This document shows positions 11,936-22,683 of a stretch of 64,000 nucleotides of DNA, piece by piece (positions within the stretch are counted from its first letter, which is position 1; every line of letters starts with the position of its first letter). The DNA comes from Haliclona indistincta (Eukaryota; Porifera; Demospongiae; Haplosclerida; Chalinidae): positions 6,825,047 through 6,889,046 of the forward strand of contig OZ024786.1 in assembly GCA_964017065.1 (NCBI GenBank), in the 5' to 3' direction. A program made the translations under genes and the position numbers. The notes under the pieces were generated by a model. The model worked only from the letters and a program-made list of their open reading frames with translations, did no database searches and was not told the origin of the DNA.

Positions 11936-12245
11936 TATGAACATAATTGCAATCTATATTATTGGTACATGTACCTTCTCTAATTTACTTGAATTTACTA
12001 TAAGCAACAGTTTTCCATTGTTTTAAACATTATTTTATTTTATTTACTATGTACATTCTACCATTTCTTTACTAACAAGGGAAGACGGCCTAGAAATCAA
12101 GAATGCTAGACTTGCAGATGTCGAATTTAGTCCCTGAGAACTCCTCTGACCTAAACTCCCTCGAGGGGGCACTGGGTATAGAATGGAAAGAGCCCCTGAG
12201 GCACCACAATGAAGCTGATTATAATAATTTTTTTTTGACTTGTTC

Positions 12246-14192
12246 CTTTTGAGTACCAATGGGTGCACAGCTCTACAATCAGCAGATGATTCAAGTTACA
12301 GAGGAAACAATCGATGCGGAGGAATATGGACCATGAAAAATATGGAGGAGGGGAAGATCACCAAGAGAGTCAGAATTGACATCATTGACTGTGTCACAAT
12401 CCACATGATGCAGTATACCATGCACCCAACCTCATATGTAAGAACACCGCAACATTATTACTATCATAAGTTATAAATGGTTAAGCCTGAAGGATGTGTG
12501 TATTTGTCTCCCTACAAAACCACCTTTTTTACCCTTTCAGTTTTGCAATCAGTGTAGTAGCCATCTTAAATCTTATCGTTCACTAGCATTTGTTATAACT
12601 ATGGTCTCGTCGTGTGCCTGTTTAGTGTTTTAACATCAATAATTATATCGGAGAGAAGGTCAACAAGCATTGGTTGCTATGTGCATGTCTGAACTCTTTA
12701 GAGTACTAGCCATTTTGTTTTCATTACAGTGGTTCATAAAAATTAATTATAGTGACAGCCTTCAGTCGAGCTACACCATTCTGAGTTTTGACCACAGAAC
12801 AGTATCGGATTATTATTTATTTTCTCTTTAGGTGTACAGATTTGTATTCAGGCAATTGGTGGAGAGGTACCCCATTCTAGAGGACACTATCGGCAATGGA
12901 TTTGTAAGTGTTGATGATGTAATTATTTTGTATGCGGGTGTTGACATTTTGATGGTGTGCGCATGGTCACACTTCCAATTAGATAATTGAAAATTTTTAT
13001 CAGCCTAGTGAACTTCAAATGGTGAAAATTATTTTGATTATGCAGGGAACTTGGAAGGAGCAATTGAGAAATAAATTTAAGAACAAACGGAGACGAGAGA
13101 AAAGATCAATTGATGATGTTGCCACTGATGATGTTGCCGCGGATGATGTTACTGCGGATGATGTTGCCACGGATGATGGTCAAGATACAGTTTTGTCAGG
13201 TATATCGACTTCCCCTTCAAAGAGATAATAAATTATATTAATTATAAATGCAGGTTCTTGTTATGATGATATGATCGAAGAACTGGTCCCCCAAGAAAGA
13301 GAGTGAAGTTGATAATGAAGGAGACATTTACAAGGAGGCGAGATTGGATGATAGAGCAGCCCAGTGTGGAGATGTTGGAAAAATTACCAACTTTAAGCAG
13401 TACAAATATGTGAATAAATTCGCACACAGTACCATAATAATAACATCCATGGCTTGCACATACTACAAAGAAGGACAGCTACAAATTAAATGTACACATA
13501 CACTTATCTAATCCTAATTCGTCCATTACTATCAAATCTTGTTTGTTACAGCTGTGGAGAGAACTGCTGCTAATTATGAAAATGGACGAGAAGGAGACAG
13601 AGAAGATTTGTGATGCGTGGCATTTCATCTTGACAAAGATTAGTAGCCTGGCTGCTATAGAGAATCAGTCCTCTTCAGCTATACGCACCTTGATAACAAA
13701 TCATGACGCTGAGTCAAAATTGTTCAGAGGTGAACATGGTAAGCATCTTGGAGCTTACGATTGATTTTTATTATTAATAATTTGTTTACAGGTGATGAGC
13801 TGAGAGAACTACAACAACTAGAGTTGCTAGCCACTCTAGTGCTATCTAAGCGGGCTGCACTAAAAGACAAATTGTTTGTCAGACTCCCTGTAAGTAAAAT
13901 AGCAACATAATTTTTAAACTGATTATAATAATGTTATAACTATATTCATTATTGATGTTACTTACAGGGTGATGTGGATATTGATGCCGAGTGGAAGTCA
14001 ATTGATATGAACTGGCCATACACAGGTCTCGTCCTCCAGCACAGCTCTTTCCAGATGGTGCTTGTGGTCGAAAGAGCAATCGTCTGTACAGTGCCAAACG
14101 CACTAGAGGCCACTAAGGATTTATTTGGAGCATTCTACACTTTCGACGTGTGCTATCCAAAAAAATTGAAACATTTATTTTCTTTTTGTTGA
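12246..14192 (+). pseudogene. SAMD3-like gene, copy B, with native C-terminal exons but frameshifted
   Basis: Exons 12246-12437, 12832-12903, 13046-13199 and 13254 onward match copy A. The third exon gains in-frame repeats of a DDVA-type acidic minisatellite (gatgatgttgcc). In the fourth exon a 7-bp deletion near 13286 shifts the frame to TGA at 13304-13306. The un-shifted frame would continue MLEKLPTLSS across the duplication edge toward exons 13552-13738 (LWRELLLIMKMDEKE...), 13792-13889 (ELRELQQLELLATLVLSKR) and 13968-14192 (ending FDVCYPKKLKHLFSFC). These look like the genuine tail of the family, where a terminal YxFDVxYP-type segment is common. The link between 13374 and 13552 is not resolved in phase. 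Confidence 0.5.
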
Positions 14193-14447
14193 ATCTAATA
14201 ATAATTATTTTCTTAGCCCAGCAAAACAGCTATGCTCCATGCACCCTAAGATTCTAACAGCTATGCCGGAACTGCCGATCTCAGCACTGAACTGGAGCTG
14301 CTACCGTTGAACATTCCTGACCATAATTCGAATTCTTCATTGTTTTGATTTGTCATCCGTATCTAGTAGTCTATGCAGCAGCTAGTAGCCTAGTAAACGC
14401 TGTTTTTATTGATTAATAAGCAGAAGAGTGCTACTAGTCTAGTATTA

Positions 14448-14820
14448 CAGGGGTGGATACAGGATTCGAAAAAGGGGGGGGCCAAACAGTGGAGGGAAAT
14501 GTTTGGGGGAGGCACTGAATGCGCGCGCGTTTTTTTTTAAATAGCTAATTAATATTCATTAGAATACGTCATTTTAAACTGCGTTCGCGGTAGCCTGTAG
14601 CTGTTGGAGAGCAAGACAGACCGCGAAACATGGTTATAGACTTGATACTACAGTACTAGTAGTCCCCAGCTAGCTGCTCGTCGTGTATATGTATGAGCTC
14701 GTGCGCGTGTTAACGATCGATAGGCGTGGCAATCAATAAAAAGTCTATGAATTAATTAAACGTGCTCGCGAAGGGGGGGAATTGGCCCCCGATTCCCCCC
14801 CCCCCCTGGATCCGCCACTG
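14448..14820. mobile_element. 373-bp MITE with CAGxGGxGGATxCAGG ends
   Basis: The left end CAGGGGTGGATACAGG and the reverse complement of the right end CAGTGGCGGATCCAGG form terminal inverted repeats, each followed by a long G run. TATTA directly flanks both sides (14443-14447 and 14821-14825). There is no internal gene. The end sequence resembles hAT-type non-autonomous elements; the superfamily is an inference, because only 5 bp of flanking duplication is obvious. Confidence 0.75.
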
Positions 14821-14825
14821 TATTA

Positions 14826-16152
14826 GCAACAGCACAGTAGTTAGTGTGCAGTATCAATGCACCGTGTGGCTTGCACAAGGGACCAGGCTGGTCAAGACTC
14901 CAATATTGGACACACCCACCACGTGTTATCTGTTATGATGGAACTTGAAGCTGTTGTTCCCTCCAGAAGCAGAAGACGTACTGCTTAAAACGTTAAATAC
15001 ACCGTCACTCGATTCGAGCTACTTGATTTTGTCAACAGGGAAAGAGGCAGAGTTAGGGTGTATATTTGAGGCCGTAGTGGAGAATTTTCTGTTACTTACC
15101 CTGCTAGACATTTATTTTTTATCCATGTGTTGATCCTTCAACTGGTCTTTAAGGTACAATGTTGTATTTTTCGTGTGATATGATAGTCTTCAAGTTGTAC
15201 ACTAATTTATCTATTGATCAGCTATATCTCACCTTCCGTCATAATTGTTGACCTGCCCACGCATCGTGCATGCATTGCGAGTGAGCTATCTATACTAGCG
15301 ATTGGTAGGCCTTATAGCTCAGAATTATTGTCTTCATCAGCCGGCTGTACTCAAGCCCTATTACTACAGTGCTCTTCCATCAATGCAGAAACTTGAGAGA
15401 ACGTGACTTGGGGTCAGCCGTTGGTCGTTTTCCGGGCATGCATGGAACATGACCGGTATCACGTGATGCGCTACAAGCCACAATGGCTGATCAAAGAAGC
15501 AGCTTGCTTTCAGAGTCTCAGAAGAATGTTCACAAGCATCAAGTCATTGTTAACACGTTTGACAAGTGGCAGGAGCAGTTTGTATGAGACACTTACTCTG
15601 AAGATCATCAAGACTGCCAATAGAACCAGCATGTCTGTCAGTACCATGATGATAACCAGCATGTCAGGATGATCTCTTAGAGATATTCGTTGAAAGACCC
15701 CTCTCGACCAATTATCCGTGGTTAGAATACTCGCTATCCAGACATGCCATTTTTGTTATCCATGTCGTTTTTTGTACTTGGTAATGGCAGAGCAGAGGAT
15801 AATTTTACTAGTATTGGATACAAGGACTGGAAACATGCTACTGGAAAAAATGGTAGGCTCATAAAGCATAGTACATCAGTAACACATCAAGCAGCAAAGC
15901 CTCTTTAGTGTGCAGCAAAGCCTCTTTAGTGTGCATACAAGACAAATATTCACATCAGTTCGAAGCATGCTAAATGATGTAAGGAGAGAACAGATATCGT
16001 GCTAGTATCGTGCTACACAAGATATTGCACTACGTGGCCACAGAGAGAGCTTGTCATCACAATCAAGCAACAGAGGCAATTTTTTGAGCTTCTGGAACTT
16101 CTGTTTGATAAGGCCGTATAGTCATTACAATAGAAGCTGTGCTCAAAACTAG
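14826..16152. other. No recognised gene
   Basis: Open frames of 60-90 codons occur near 14945, 15214 and 15403, but they show no family motif, no consistent splice pattern and no obvious codon bias. A short direct repeat, GCAGCAAAGCCTCTTTAGTG, occurs twice at about 15890-15934. Nothing else is supported. Confidence 0.4.
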
Positions 16153-16467
16153 TACCGTACAGCGAGAAATTTTGGTGGACAAAATTTTGGCGAATTTGGC
16201 GGATTACACACGAAACGCCAAAATTTTAACCACCAAAATGTGCGTGTGCCTATCCGCCTTGGCATCAATTCACCAAAATATTAACCACCAAAATCTGTTC
16301 TTAGCAAATTCGCCAAAACACTTTTGTCGTTGATTTCTTTGTCAATGACAGCAAAAAGAAGTAGCCTTTTACTATGATGCCAGCATGCCCTACTTTGGCC
16401 TGCCTCATGGGCTGCTTGGTATCTTTGGTCTAGTAATTTATCCACCAAAATTTCTCGCTATACTGTA
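16153..16467. mobile_element. 315-bp mariner-like MITE (TA ends)
   Basis: The ends TACCGTACAGCGAGAAATTT and (reverse complement of right) TACAGTATAGCGAGAAATTT continue through TTGGTGGA on both sides, giving about 28-bp terminal inverted repeats bounded by TA. The interior repeats the ACCACCAAAAT motif several times in both orientations, so the element can fold on itself. No open reading frame of interest. The Tc1/mariner-type assignment is inferred from the TACAGT end and TA boundary. Confidence 0.75.
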
Positions 16468-16889
16468 TCTGTCTTTAAACTGACTTCACCTAAGCTGTGA
16501 ACCAGCTAAAGAGAATTCTCCCAAAATAGGAGTACCCAATTCCAATTATTCTAAGTGTATGGGTTATAATACGGTTCATATATATGGGTCATTCTAATAG
16601 CGCTTGAGTTTTTTTTTTTTTTTGACGCAGAATTGGATCAACAATGATAATTATCAAAAAAAAGTTGAATTTACAATATTCTGTCACAGTAACACATAGT
16701 GCTAAAGTGGTGTTGCTTTCTAGCCTGTGATGATCATTTACAGAAAAGTTTGTTAAAGCAAAATTTGAGTGTATGCGTGAACATAACTCGGCAACCAAAG
16801 CTGATCTCGAAAAAAGCATCCTTTTGTCCCTAGATAACAGATAGCTGCATGCCAAGTCTAGTCATGCTACAGAGTGCCCACAACGAGAT

Positions 16890-17193
16890 TTTAACCTTAA
16901 TACTACTTAGCTGTATATTTGTGTACAGTCTATCAGTCACACATTCAACTATATTATATCACCATTATTATTTTTATCTATCATCCTTTCGTGACTGTAA
17001 TGCAATATGATATGAAATACCGGTTCATGCCATGGCAGCGCAAGTTGTATTTATCTGCTTGTCAGCCACGTGCACGTTGGTATTGCGAAATCTTCTGTAA
17101 AGGTTAGATGAACACTGTCCATTGCTTATGCTAAGTTCGTTTAAATAGATACATCTCTGAGGAAAGTCGCGCCAAAAACCAGGAGAGACTGAG
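16890..17193 (+). repeat. Direct repeat flanking an OTU exon fragment (left)
   Basis: About 300 bp from TTAACCTTAATACTACTTAG to CCAAAAACCAGGAGAGACTG recurs at 17927-18208 in the same orientation with scattered substitutions. Between them lie an inverted KRAIG-type exon fragment (17225-17330) and an OTU exon (17340-17766). Not recognised as a known LTR; no TG...CA boundary was confirmed. Confidence 0.75.
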
Positions 17194-17224
17194 TCTTAAA
17201 TCTATAAATCTGTGGTATGTTATA

Positions 17225-17330
17225 TGGTTGATCAACTCACCTATAGCTCGCTTAGCAAAGCACTTGCTCATGCCTGGGGCACAATGACCCCTGAGTGTAT
17301 TACTACACTCAGAGGTTTAGCTGCCGTCTG
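17225..17330 (-). pseudogene. Inverted fragment of the OTU-family 'KRAIG' exon
   Basis: Read on the minus strand, this matches the region around 57600-57690 and 21565-21660: a segment with CTGAGTGTAGTAATACACTC followed by AGCTATAGGTGAG, the exon end with its donor. It abuts head-to-head the plus-strand OTU fragment at 17340, so the two pieces of one gene family are rearranged here. Confidence 0.6.
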
Positions 17331-17339
17331 AGATCAAGG

Positions 17340-17766
17340 CAAGAGAGAGGTCAAACTAGCTAGCTGCTATAACATTTACAGCGTTGCTACAGAATCACTT
17401 GTTAAAAAGCTTGATTTCAAGAATGATGAGCTTCACTCACTGGTGACCAACTAAAAATAGTTTACTATTGTTTTGAATACAGGAGATGGAAACTGCCTCT
17501 CCTCGATCTATAATGCCAGCAGAGCTGATCAGGGAAATTGTCTATTTTCTAGTTTGGCCTCTGTACTTCCCTATTCAACATCACGTAAGCAAGTGCGGAG
17601 TGCAGTAGCTAACTTCTATGGCAGTGCAAGTAATGCACAGTTGCAGACTCTGAAAGACATTCATGCTATAACAGAGAACATATGTGATCGACAACATTAT
17701 ATAGGAGTAATGGAACGTGGGGTGAAGGAGTGGATATTTCAGCTTTTGCAACTATTCATCAAGTAG
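17340..17766 (+). pseudogene. Third OTU exon copy, truncated
   Basis: The sequence from TAGCTAGCTGCTATAAC through the TTTTGTTTTGAATACAG-type acceptor (17463-17482) to GTGGATATTTCAGC matches the intron and OTU catalytic exon of the duplicated genes at 5326 and 11501. The motif reads GDGNCL...[15 protein letters not shown] 6-codon insertion (ENIC region) and loss of one base before the WGEG block shift the frame, and the last exon with the catalytic His is absent. A dead fragment. Confidence 0.7.
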
Positions 17767-17831
17767 CAATACAAGCCGTCGTCATCAAGTAGTAATACAA
17801 GCCATGGATAGACAAAGGAATCCCCAGCAAA

Positions 17832-17863
17832 GTACCACACTGCCTTATATGGCGGTGTGGTAC
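17832..17863. repeat. Hairpin, GTACCACAC family, copy 1
   Basis: GTACCACACTGCC, a TTATAT loop, then GGCGGTGTGGTAC form a 13-bp stem with a perfect match. Two relatives lie at 18209 and 18913. Confidence 0.8.
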
Positions 17864-17926
17864 GAAATTCCTGCTCCAATGTTGGAATTCGCAGATGCTA
17901 TCGTTTACGCCCTTGTGCTATACGCC

Positions 17927-18208
17927 TTTAACATTAATACTACTTAGCTGCATTATTATTGGTACAGTCTGTCAGTCATTCACTCAAACATTATATTATC
18001 TCATCCTTTCGTGACTGCAAAGCAATCGAATGACCGGTTCGTGCCATGGTGGCGCAAGCTGTATTTATCTTCTTGTCAGCCACGTGCACGTTAGTATTGC
18101 GAAATCATCTGTAAAGGTTAGATGAACATTGTCCATTGCTTATGCTAAGTTCTTTTTCAAGTAGATACATGTCTGAGGAAAGTCGCGCCAAAAACCCGGA
18201 GAGACCGA
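17927..18208 (+). repeat. Direct repeat flanking an OTU exon fragment (right)
   Basis: Second copy of the 300-bp repeat at 16890-17193, with the same order of motifs (ACTACTTAGCTG, CATCCTTTCGTGACTG, CAGCCACGTGCACGTT, AAAGTCGCGCC). It runs directly into the second GTACCACAC hairpin. Confidence 0.75.
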
Positions 18209-18243
18209 GTACCACACCGCCCGCATTTGTGGTGGAGTGGTAC
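18209..18243. repeat. Hairpin, GTACCACAC family, copy 2
   Basis: GTACCACACCGCC, a short loop, then GGTGGAGTGGTAC form an imperfect stem-loop, adjacent to the end of the direct repeat. Confidence 0.7.
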
Positions 18244-18345
18244 CAAATACCACCTGGATTAGTTGATACTTTATGTATGCGACAGTTAACTTGGTAATTA
18301 AAGACTTTTGTTTGTTAAATTGAATAACTTTTGTACTTTTGTAGT

Positions 18346-18432
18346 ATGACCAAGTGAGATCAAGAACTGGAGTTCCAGTTGCTAGACCTCGCTGGCGCAG
18401 ACCTAGAAGAGACAGAGCTCGACGACTAAATT
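18346..18432 (+). CDS. Possible terminal exon, Arg-rich, unrecognised
   Basis: After TTTTGTAG there is an open segment beginning YDQVRSRTGVPVARPRWRR and ending RRDRARRLN then TAA. The acceptor is plausible, and the strong Arg/Pro bias is unlike the surrounding AT-rich DNA. No upstream exon could be attached, and no family is recognised. Confidence 0.3.
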
Positions 18433-18912
18433 AAGACATTCTTCAATTTTAATGTGAATGAGTACCAATGGGTGGTGGGAGACGGGAGAAGTGGTACATG
18501 CTGCTGAACCTGCATAGTTCACTCCGCCTTGAAGTCATACGACAACGTTTTTGAGTACCTCGATTGAACACAAATTCAGAAAGTACCTCAGGAACAACTT
18601 GGACTTTGTGGTTAGTTACTCTTACTTAACACGTGTTACAGAATAATGTAACACATGTTTACATTATAGGAACCAACTGAGATTGTCTTAGGTTCTAGAT
18701 GGGGGGCTAGAGGGATGGGTAAGAGAAGGAAGAAGAGGAGAGTTAATGACACCATTATTTACATTCCAATTGTGGGCACGCTATAGTAGCTTGCTGAGAA
18801 TTATTTCTTTGTCCAGCAGGCAAGCTCCAAGTTAAAATATAATAAAGATACTATGTATTAAGTATTCGACACAGGTTGAGCATGATCACAGGAGAGTACA
18901 TGTATGATGTGT

Positions 18913-18944
18913 GTACAACACCGGCCTTAATGCCGGTGTGATAC
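18913..18944. repeat. Hairpin, GTACCACAC family, copy 3
   Basis: GTACAACACCGGC, loop CTTAAT, then GCCGGTGTGATAC form a related stem-loop, diverged at two stem positions. Confidence 0.65.
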
Positions 18945-19169
18945 GAGATAGCGCCGCCGTTATCGATGAAATCGTTTATTTACTAGTAGATAGAATAATA
19001 TATAACTGGGAGAATTATCTGCTTCTCCTTAGAATTGTTGATTACTCGTTTGTCCCTGCCATCTCTTCTGAAGAGACAGTATATCTGAAGGTATCAGGAA
19101 TAACAAATACTCAATTAAAATACGATAGACTTCAATTTTTAAAATACGATTGATTTCAATTTTTTTTTG

Positions 19170-19546
19170 CAGCAGCAGCTGCTTCTTCTATGTTTTATGT
19201 GTGGAGTGGGCGACGAGCCCAAAGCGGCACCGTCCAAGAAACCAATGAAGGCCGAAGTGGGCAGACGCTTCTCTACATGCCAGCTGATGCCCGGTTCACC
19301 CATGCAGTTCAAGAGACGGCAACTTAAGGTAAGCCTAACAAAACTCCTGTGAAATTCATACATCTCGTACTGGATGAATGCACGAAAGGTAAGTCGAAGT
19401 TGAAGGAGGAGGAACTGAGAATACGGAAGTTAGAATTAGAGCTCAACCAGAAGAAATGGGAAATAGAAGAACAAAAGAGAAAACAGCGTCTACTACTGGA
19501 CGCAGAAGATGCATTTTTAGCTGCTCTGAAGCCTAATAGCTATTTG
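19170..19546 (+). CDS. Coding fragment with coiled coil, unrecognised
   Basis: An exon-like segment with acceptor TTTTTTTTGCAG and donor GTAAGC covers about 19170-19329; it is open in two frames. A second segment from about 19349 encodes KSKLKEEELRIRKLELELNQ continuing with lysine/glutamate heptads to LLLDAEDAFLAALKPNSY. This is a clear coiled coil of about 50 residues, similar in style to the C-terminal helices of Myb/SANT-like proteins of Harbinger-type elements. That relation is an impression only. No complete gene could be built. Confidence 0.4.
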
Positions 19547-19582
19547 CTGTCAATTGTTATTTTTCATAAGCAGAGGCATCTG

Positions 19583-19657
19583 GATCAGAGCTTGCCCAAT
19601 GCAACCATGCGTATATGGGCCACACGAAAGTGTGGCCATACATATACTTTGGGCAGG
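19583..19657. repeat. Long imperfect hairpin with GAAA loop
   Basis: GGCCACAC-GAAA-GTGTGGCC forms a stem capped by a GNRA-type loop at about 19618-19637. The pairing extends outward through TATA-rich arms to TTGCCCAA and TTTGGGCAG. No known RNA family could be assigned. Confidence 0.6.
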
Positions 19658-20247
19658 TCACACCCTGCTTTGTCTGCTTCGAGGTAAGTAAAGTGTTTAC
19701 AGCATCAAATGTATGATTACATGCAGGATCTGAGTGGTAGGTGTGTTCGAACATCTCCTTCATCTCTCTGTACCACTAGGCCGTGCGGAGCAGACGAAGT
19801 AGGGTATTTCATTTTAGAAACATGCTGTTTCTCCTGTGAGGCCAGTAAGTACAAAATTATATTGAGTTTATTATTATTACTATTTCCATTTCTCATACAG
19901 ATACTCCAAAGCTCATTTAGCAAATTCAAGGGCGATAGGGAAATATTAAATCTTGTATGCTAAAAACAAGTGGAAGTTAACAAAATTAATAAAATTGATC
20001 TACTTTAAGTTCTGTACTAGATTACTAGGTACAAGACAAATTGTTTTGAGTTCAAAACATACTAGCTTACGTATTCAAAATATTCAATTCAAAAAATACG
20101 TATTCATTAATTTTCATAATTATCATAGTTATTCCCATCCTGAAAGACATGTCTAAATATGCTTTGTGTGGTTTCAGTTTGAAGTTACAGCATGTTTCGT
20201 GTCTTCACTTTTAGAAATTTACTTTTTCAGCTCTTTTTCAATAATAC

Positions 20248-20463
20248 ATGATGACTTCGCAAGTAGCAGATAAACAAGAAATTGCTGCACTTCAAGTTCA
20301 ATCGACTATTGCTAAACAAGCGGCTCAAATTGTAAGTATTGATAACGTAGGGTATTATTGCATAAATGTTATTGCTGTTTAAACTTCAAACAGAAAGAAG
20401 TTTTGTACGAGACTAAAAAAGGAGTGAAAGATGCCTACACTTCAATTTTGTCTGCAAATTACA
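20248..20463 (+). pseudogene. First exons of the MMT...KQAAQI gene family, copy 1
   Basis: Exon 20248-20331 encodes 28 residues, MMTSQVADKQEIAALQ then VQSTIAKQAAQI (amphipathic, probably helical), and ends at GTAAGT. After an intron of about 60 nt ending CTTCAAACAG, a second exon reads KEVLYETKKGVKDAYTSILS. The same exon pair is on the minus strand at 48377-48200. No complete downstream gene is evident. Confidence 0.45.
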
Positions 20464-22574
20464 CATTTTGAGGAAATGTGTAGTTAATAACTACTGAATC
20501 ATTTTCCAGCAGTGATCGCTCAACTGTCAGTACTAGTGGTGACACTGGGTGAGTGCACGTGTGTGTCGGGTTTATGATTTGCAGTTACTGTAGTCTCATA
20601 GTATGTGTTGTAGCCACTAAGCACACCTTTACATGATAATGTGCCAGACATTCAGTAGTTCTACTGCTATAAACGTGTAAATTTTGCTTGTCTGTATCTG
20701 AAGGAGAGGCACATTAATGTCTATCTGTTCTCTTACTACTTGATGCTGTTCTCCCTACTGATGCCCTCATCTGTACTTGCACTGGGCCTGCTCACAATTG
20801 CGATAGTGGCACCTATGTTTCAACTGCACCGATTTGCTATTCGCGTGTAGCTGTTCTCTCAAATGGCTCATATCACGTCATATCTTACTACTGCCCGTCG
20901 TGTACAGGATAAAGCACCAAGCGATTCCTAGGCCAAAAATGACATCATTGTACTCACAAAATGGCGACGCTGCATCGATTCTTGGCTGTACAATCTTGAA
21001 AATAAAGTAGAAAGGTCACCTAACTAGTTATCTGTAACCTACACGCGGGCGATCGACACACACACATCACTCTCGTACAAGACCGGCTTCACTTCCCCAG
21101 CAAAACCTCGAACAAAATAGCAACTTCTGCCAAGGCACCACACTATGTAATCCATGCACCTAACAACAGATTAGGTACTAATCTTGCATATGTAAACAAA
21201 CAGTACATGCAGTATGCGAATCTGCACCTGTTAGCTGTACGACGAAACCTACTTTTCCAATGATCATGGCGTCAGACGTGAACACGTGGTTAGGAAGAGG
21301 AATTGGATCTAGGCTGCAAATTCAACGGTGTGTATGAAGGTGTTAATATGTAAACAATCAAAACATAGCAACAAAGGCTACTATTTGCACTAAAATATCT
21401 CCACAATGCAAGTGAATTCGGAATTTTTACTTGGTAATAATATTAAAAACAAACTACTAGAAAATGAACCAAAATAATTTGAGGGCTGACCCTTGAGGGC
21501 CGTACCACCTTAAGTGCTAATAATGAAGACAAGCTTTACATGTTCACATTAAAGTACAGTCATACGTCTGAGTGTAGTAATACACTCAAAGGTCATAGTG
21601 CCTCAGGCGTGAGCAAGCGCTTTTCTAAAAGAGCTATAGGTGAGGTGATTCAACTAGCTAGCTTTGCTCAAAATATTTCTACCATTATCAATGACATACT
21701 CATAGCTATTCAGTGAACTTATTTAAAAACAACTTGAAAACAAGTAGTACGTCACAATAAAAAATCATAATATACATCACAACTGTCAGATGTGAATGAA
21801 GACAAGCTTTACGTGTTCACATTAAAATACAAACAGATAAGAATAAGGAATAATGATACTAAATATAAGAGAACAGTAATTATTTGAAATAGTAAAACAG
21901 AACAGTACAATTCATTCAGAAATAAATCTTTGTGTTAAAGATAGTATAATATTAATAACAAAGAAAAGGTAACAAGAAAAAAATTGTTTTCCAAACAACA
22001 ATGATGTAAAAGAGCACTTACTAAACGAAATGAAGTGTTTTGAATGTAAATTAATAATTAAATGAGAGATTATAACAAGTCAGTAATAAAGAGCCGATAA
22101 ATATAGATCTTTCACAACATCATGTAATTCCATCCAGGTATTTTGCAGCTATCGACTGATATGAAACTGCACAGTGACTGAAGTGGAACATGTTCATCGT
22201 AGTGTAGTCATACTGTTGTGGATGGTGGTTCATCACAGATCGTAAATAAGATATTCGTTGCATTAGCATTCTGTAGCTAAATTTAATGAAGAAAAGCTAA
22301 TAAGCATGAAAGATAACCTTGTTTCGTACTGACATTCAAAAGATTTGACAACAAATAGTTCAACGATGCCGTTGCTGGTCTCCATAAAAAATCCTTTATA
22401 TTATTAGTTTCTTTTAAACACATTGATCACCATCTAAAATCACTCGAGTACAATGCAATGACTACAATGACTTCAGTAATAGGTAGTGAAGGCATTTTCG
22501 TTAAAATGTCGGATAATTATCCCAGAAGCCATTCATTATAGATTGCTTTTATTTCATGATCCTCGCTAGTAGCC

Positions 22575-22683
22575 ATGGCTGAAGCAGTCACTTGTCAAGA
22601 AGCTCTATACTATAAGAAAGATGAAGAACTCGACTCACTGGTGAATGCCATCACCACCAGTGGGGCTAGACCATCAAAGTGTG
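22575..22683 (+). CDS. Possible short first exon, unrecognised
   Basis: An ATG in the context AGTAGCCATGGC (good Kozak) opens MAEAVTCQEALYYKKDEELD followed by SLVNAITTSGARPSK, then a TGTGTT transition into AT-rich sequence. It lies inside the dispersed repeat, at a position without a counterpart noticed in the other copies. Function unknown. Confidence 0.25.

Larger units (their letters stand above)
7229..13374 (+). repeat. Tandem segmental duplication, copy B (about 6146 bp)
   Basis: Second copy of the block at 1034-7178. Visible differences include loss of about 40 bp of GA-rich sequence near 8616, an extra G in the OTU gene (11729-11733), a 45-bp in-frame minisatellite gain near 13120-13170 and a 7-bp deletion near 13286. 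Beyond 13374 the sequence continues into further exons of the SAMD3-like gene, so copy B probably keeps the ancestral 3' end and copy A has a new joint. Confidence 0.95.
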
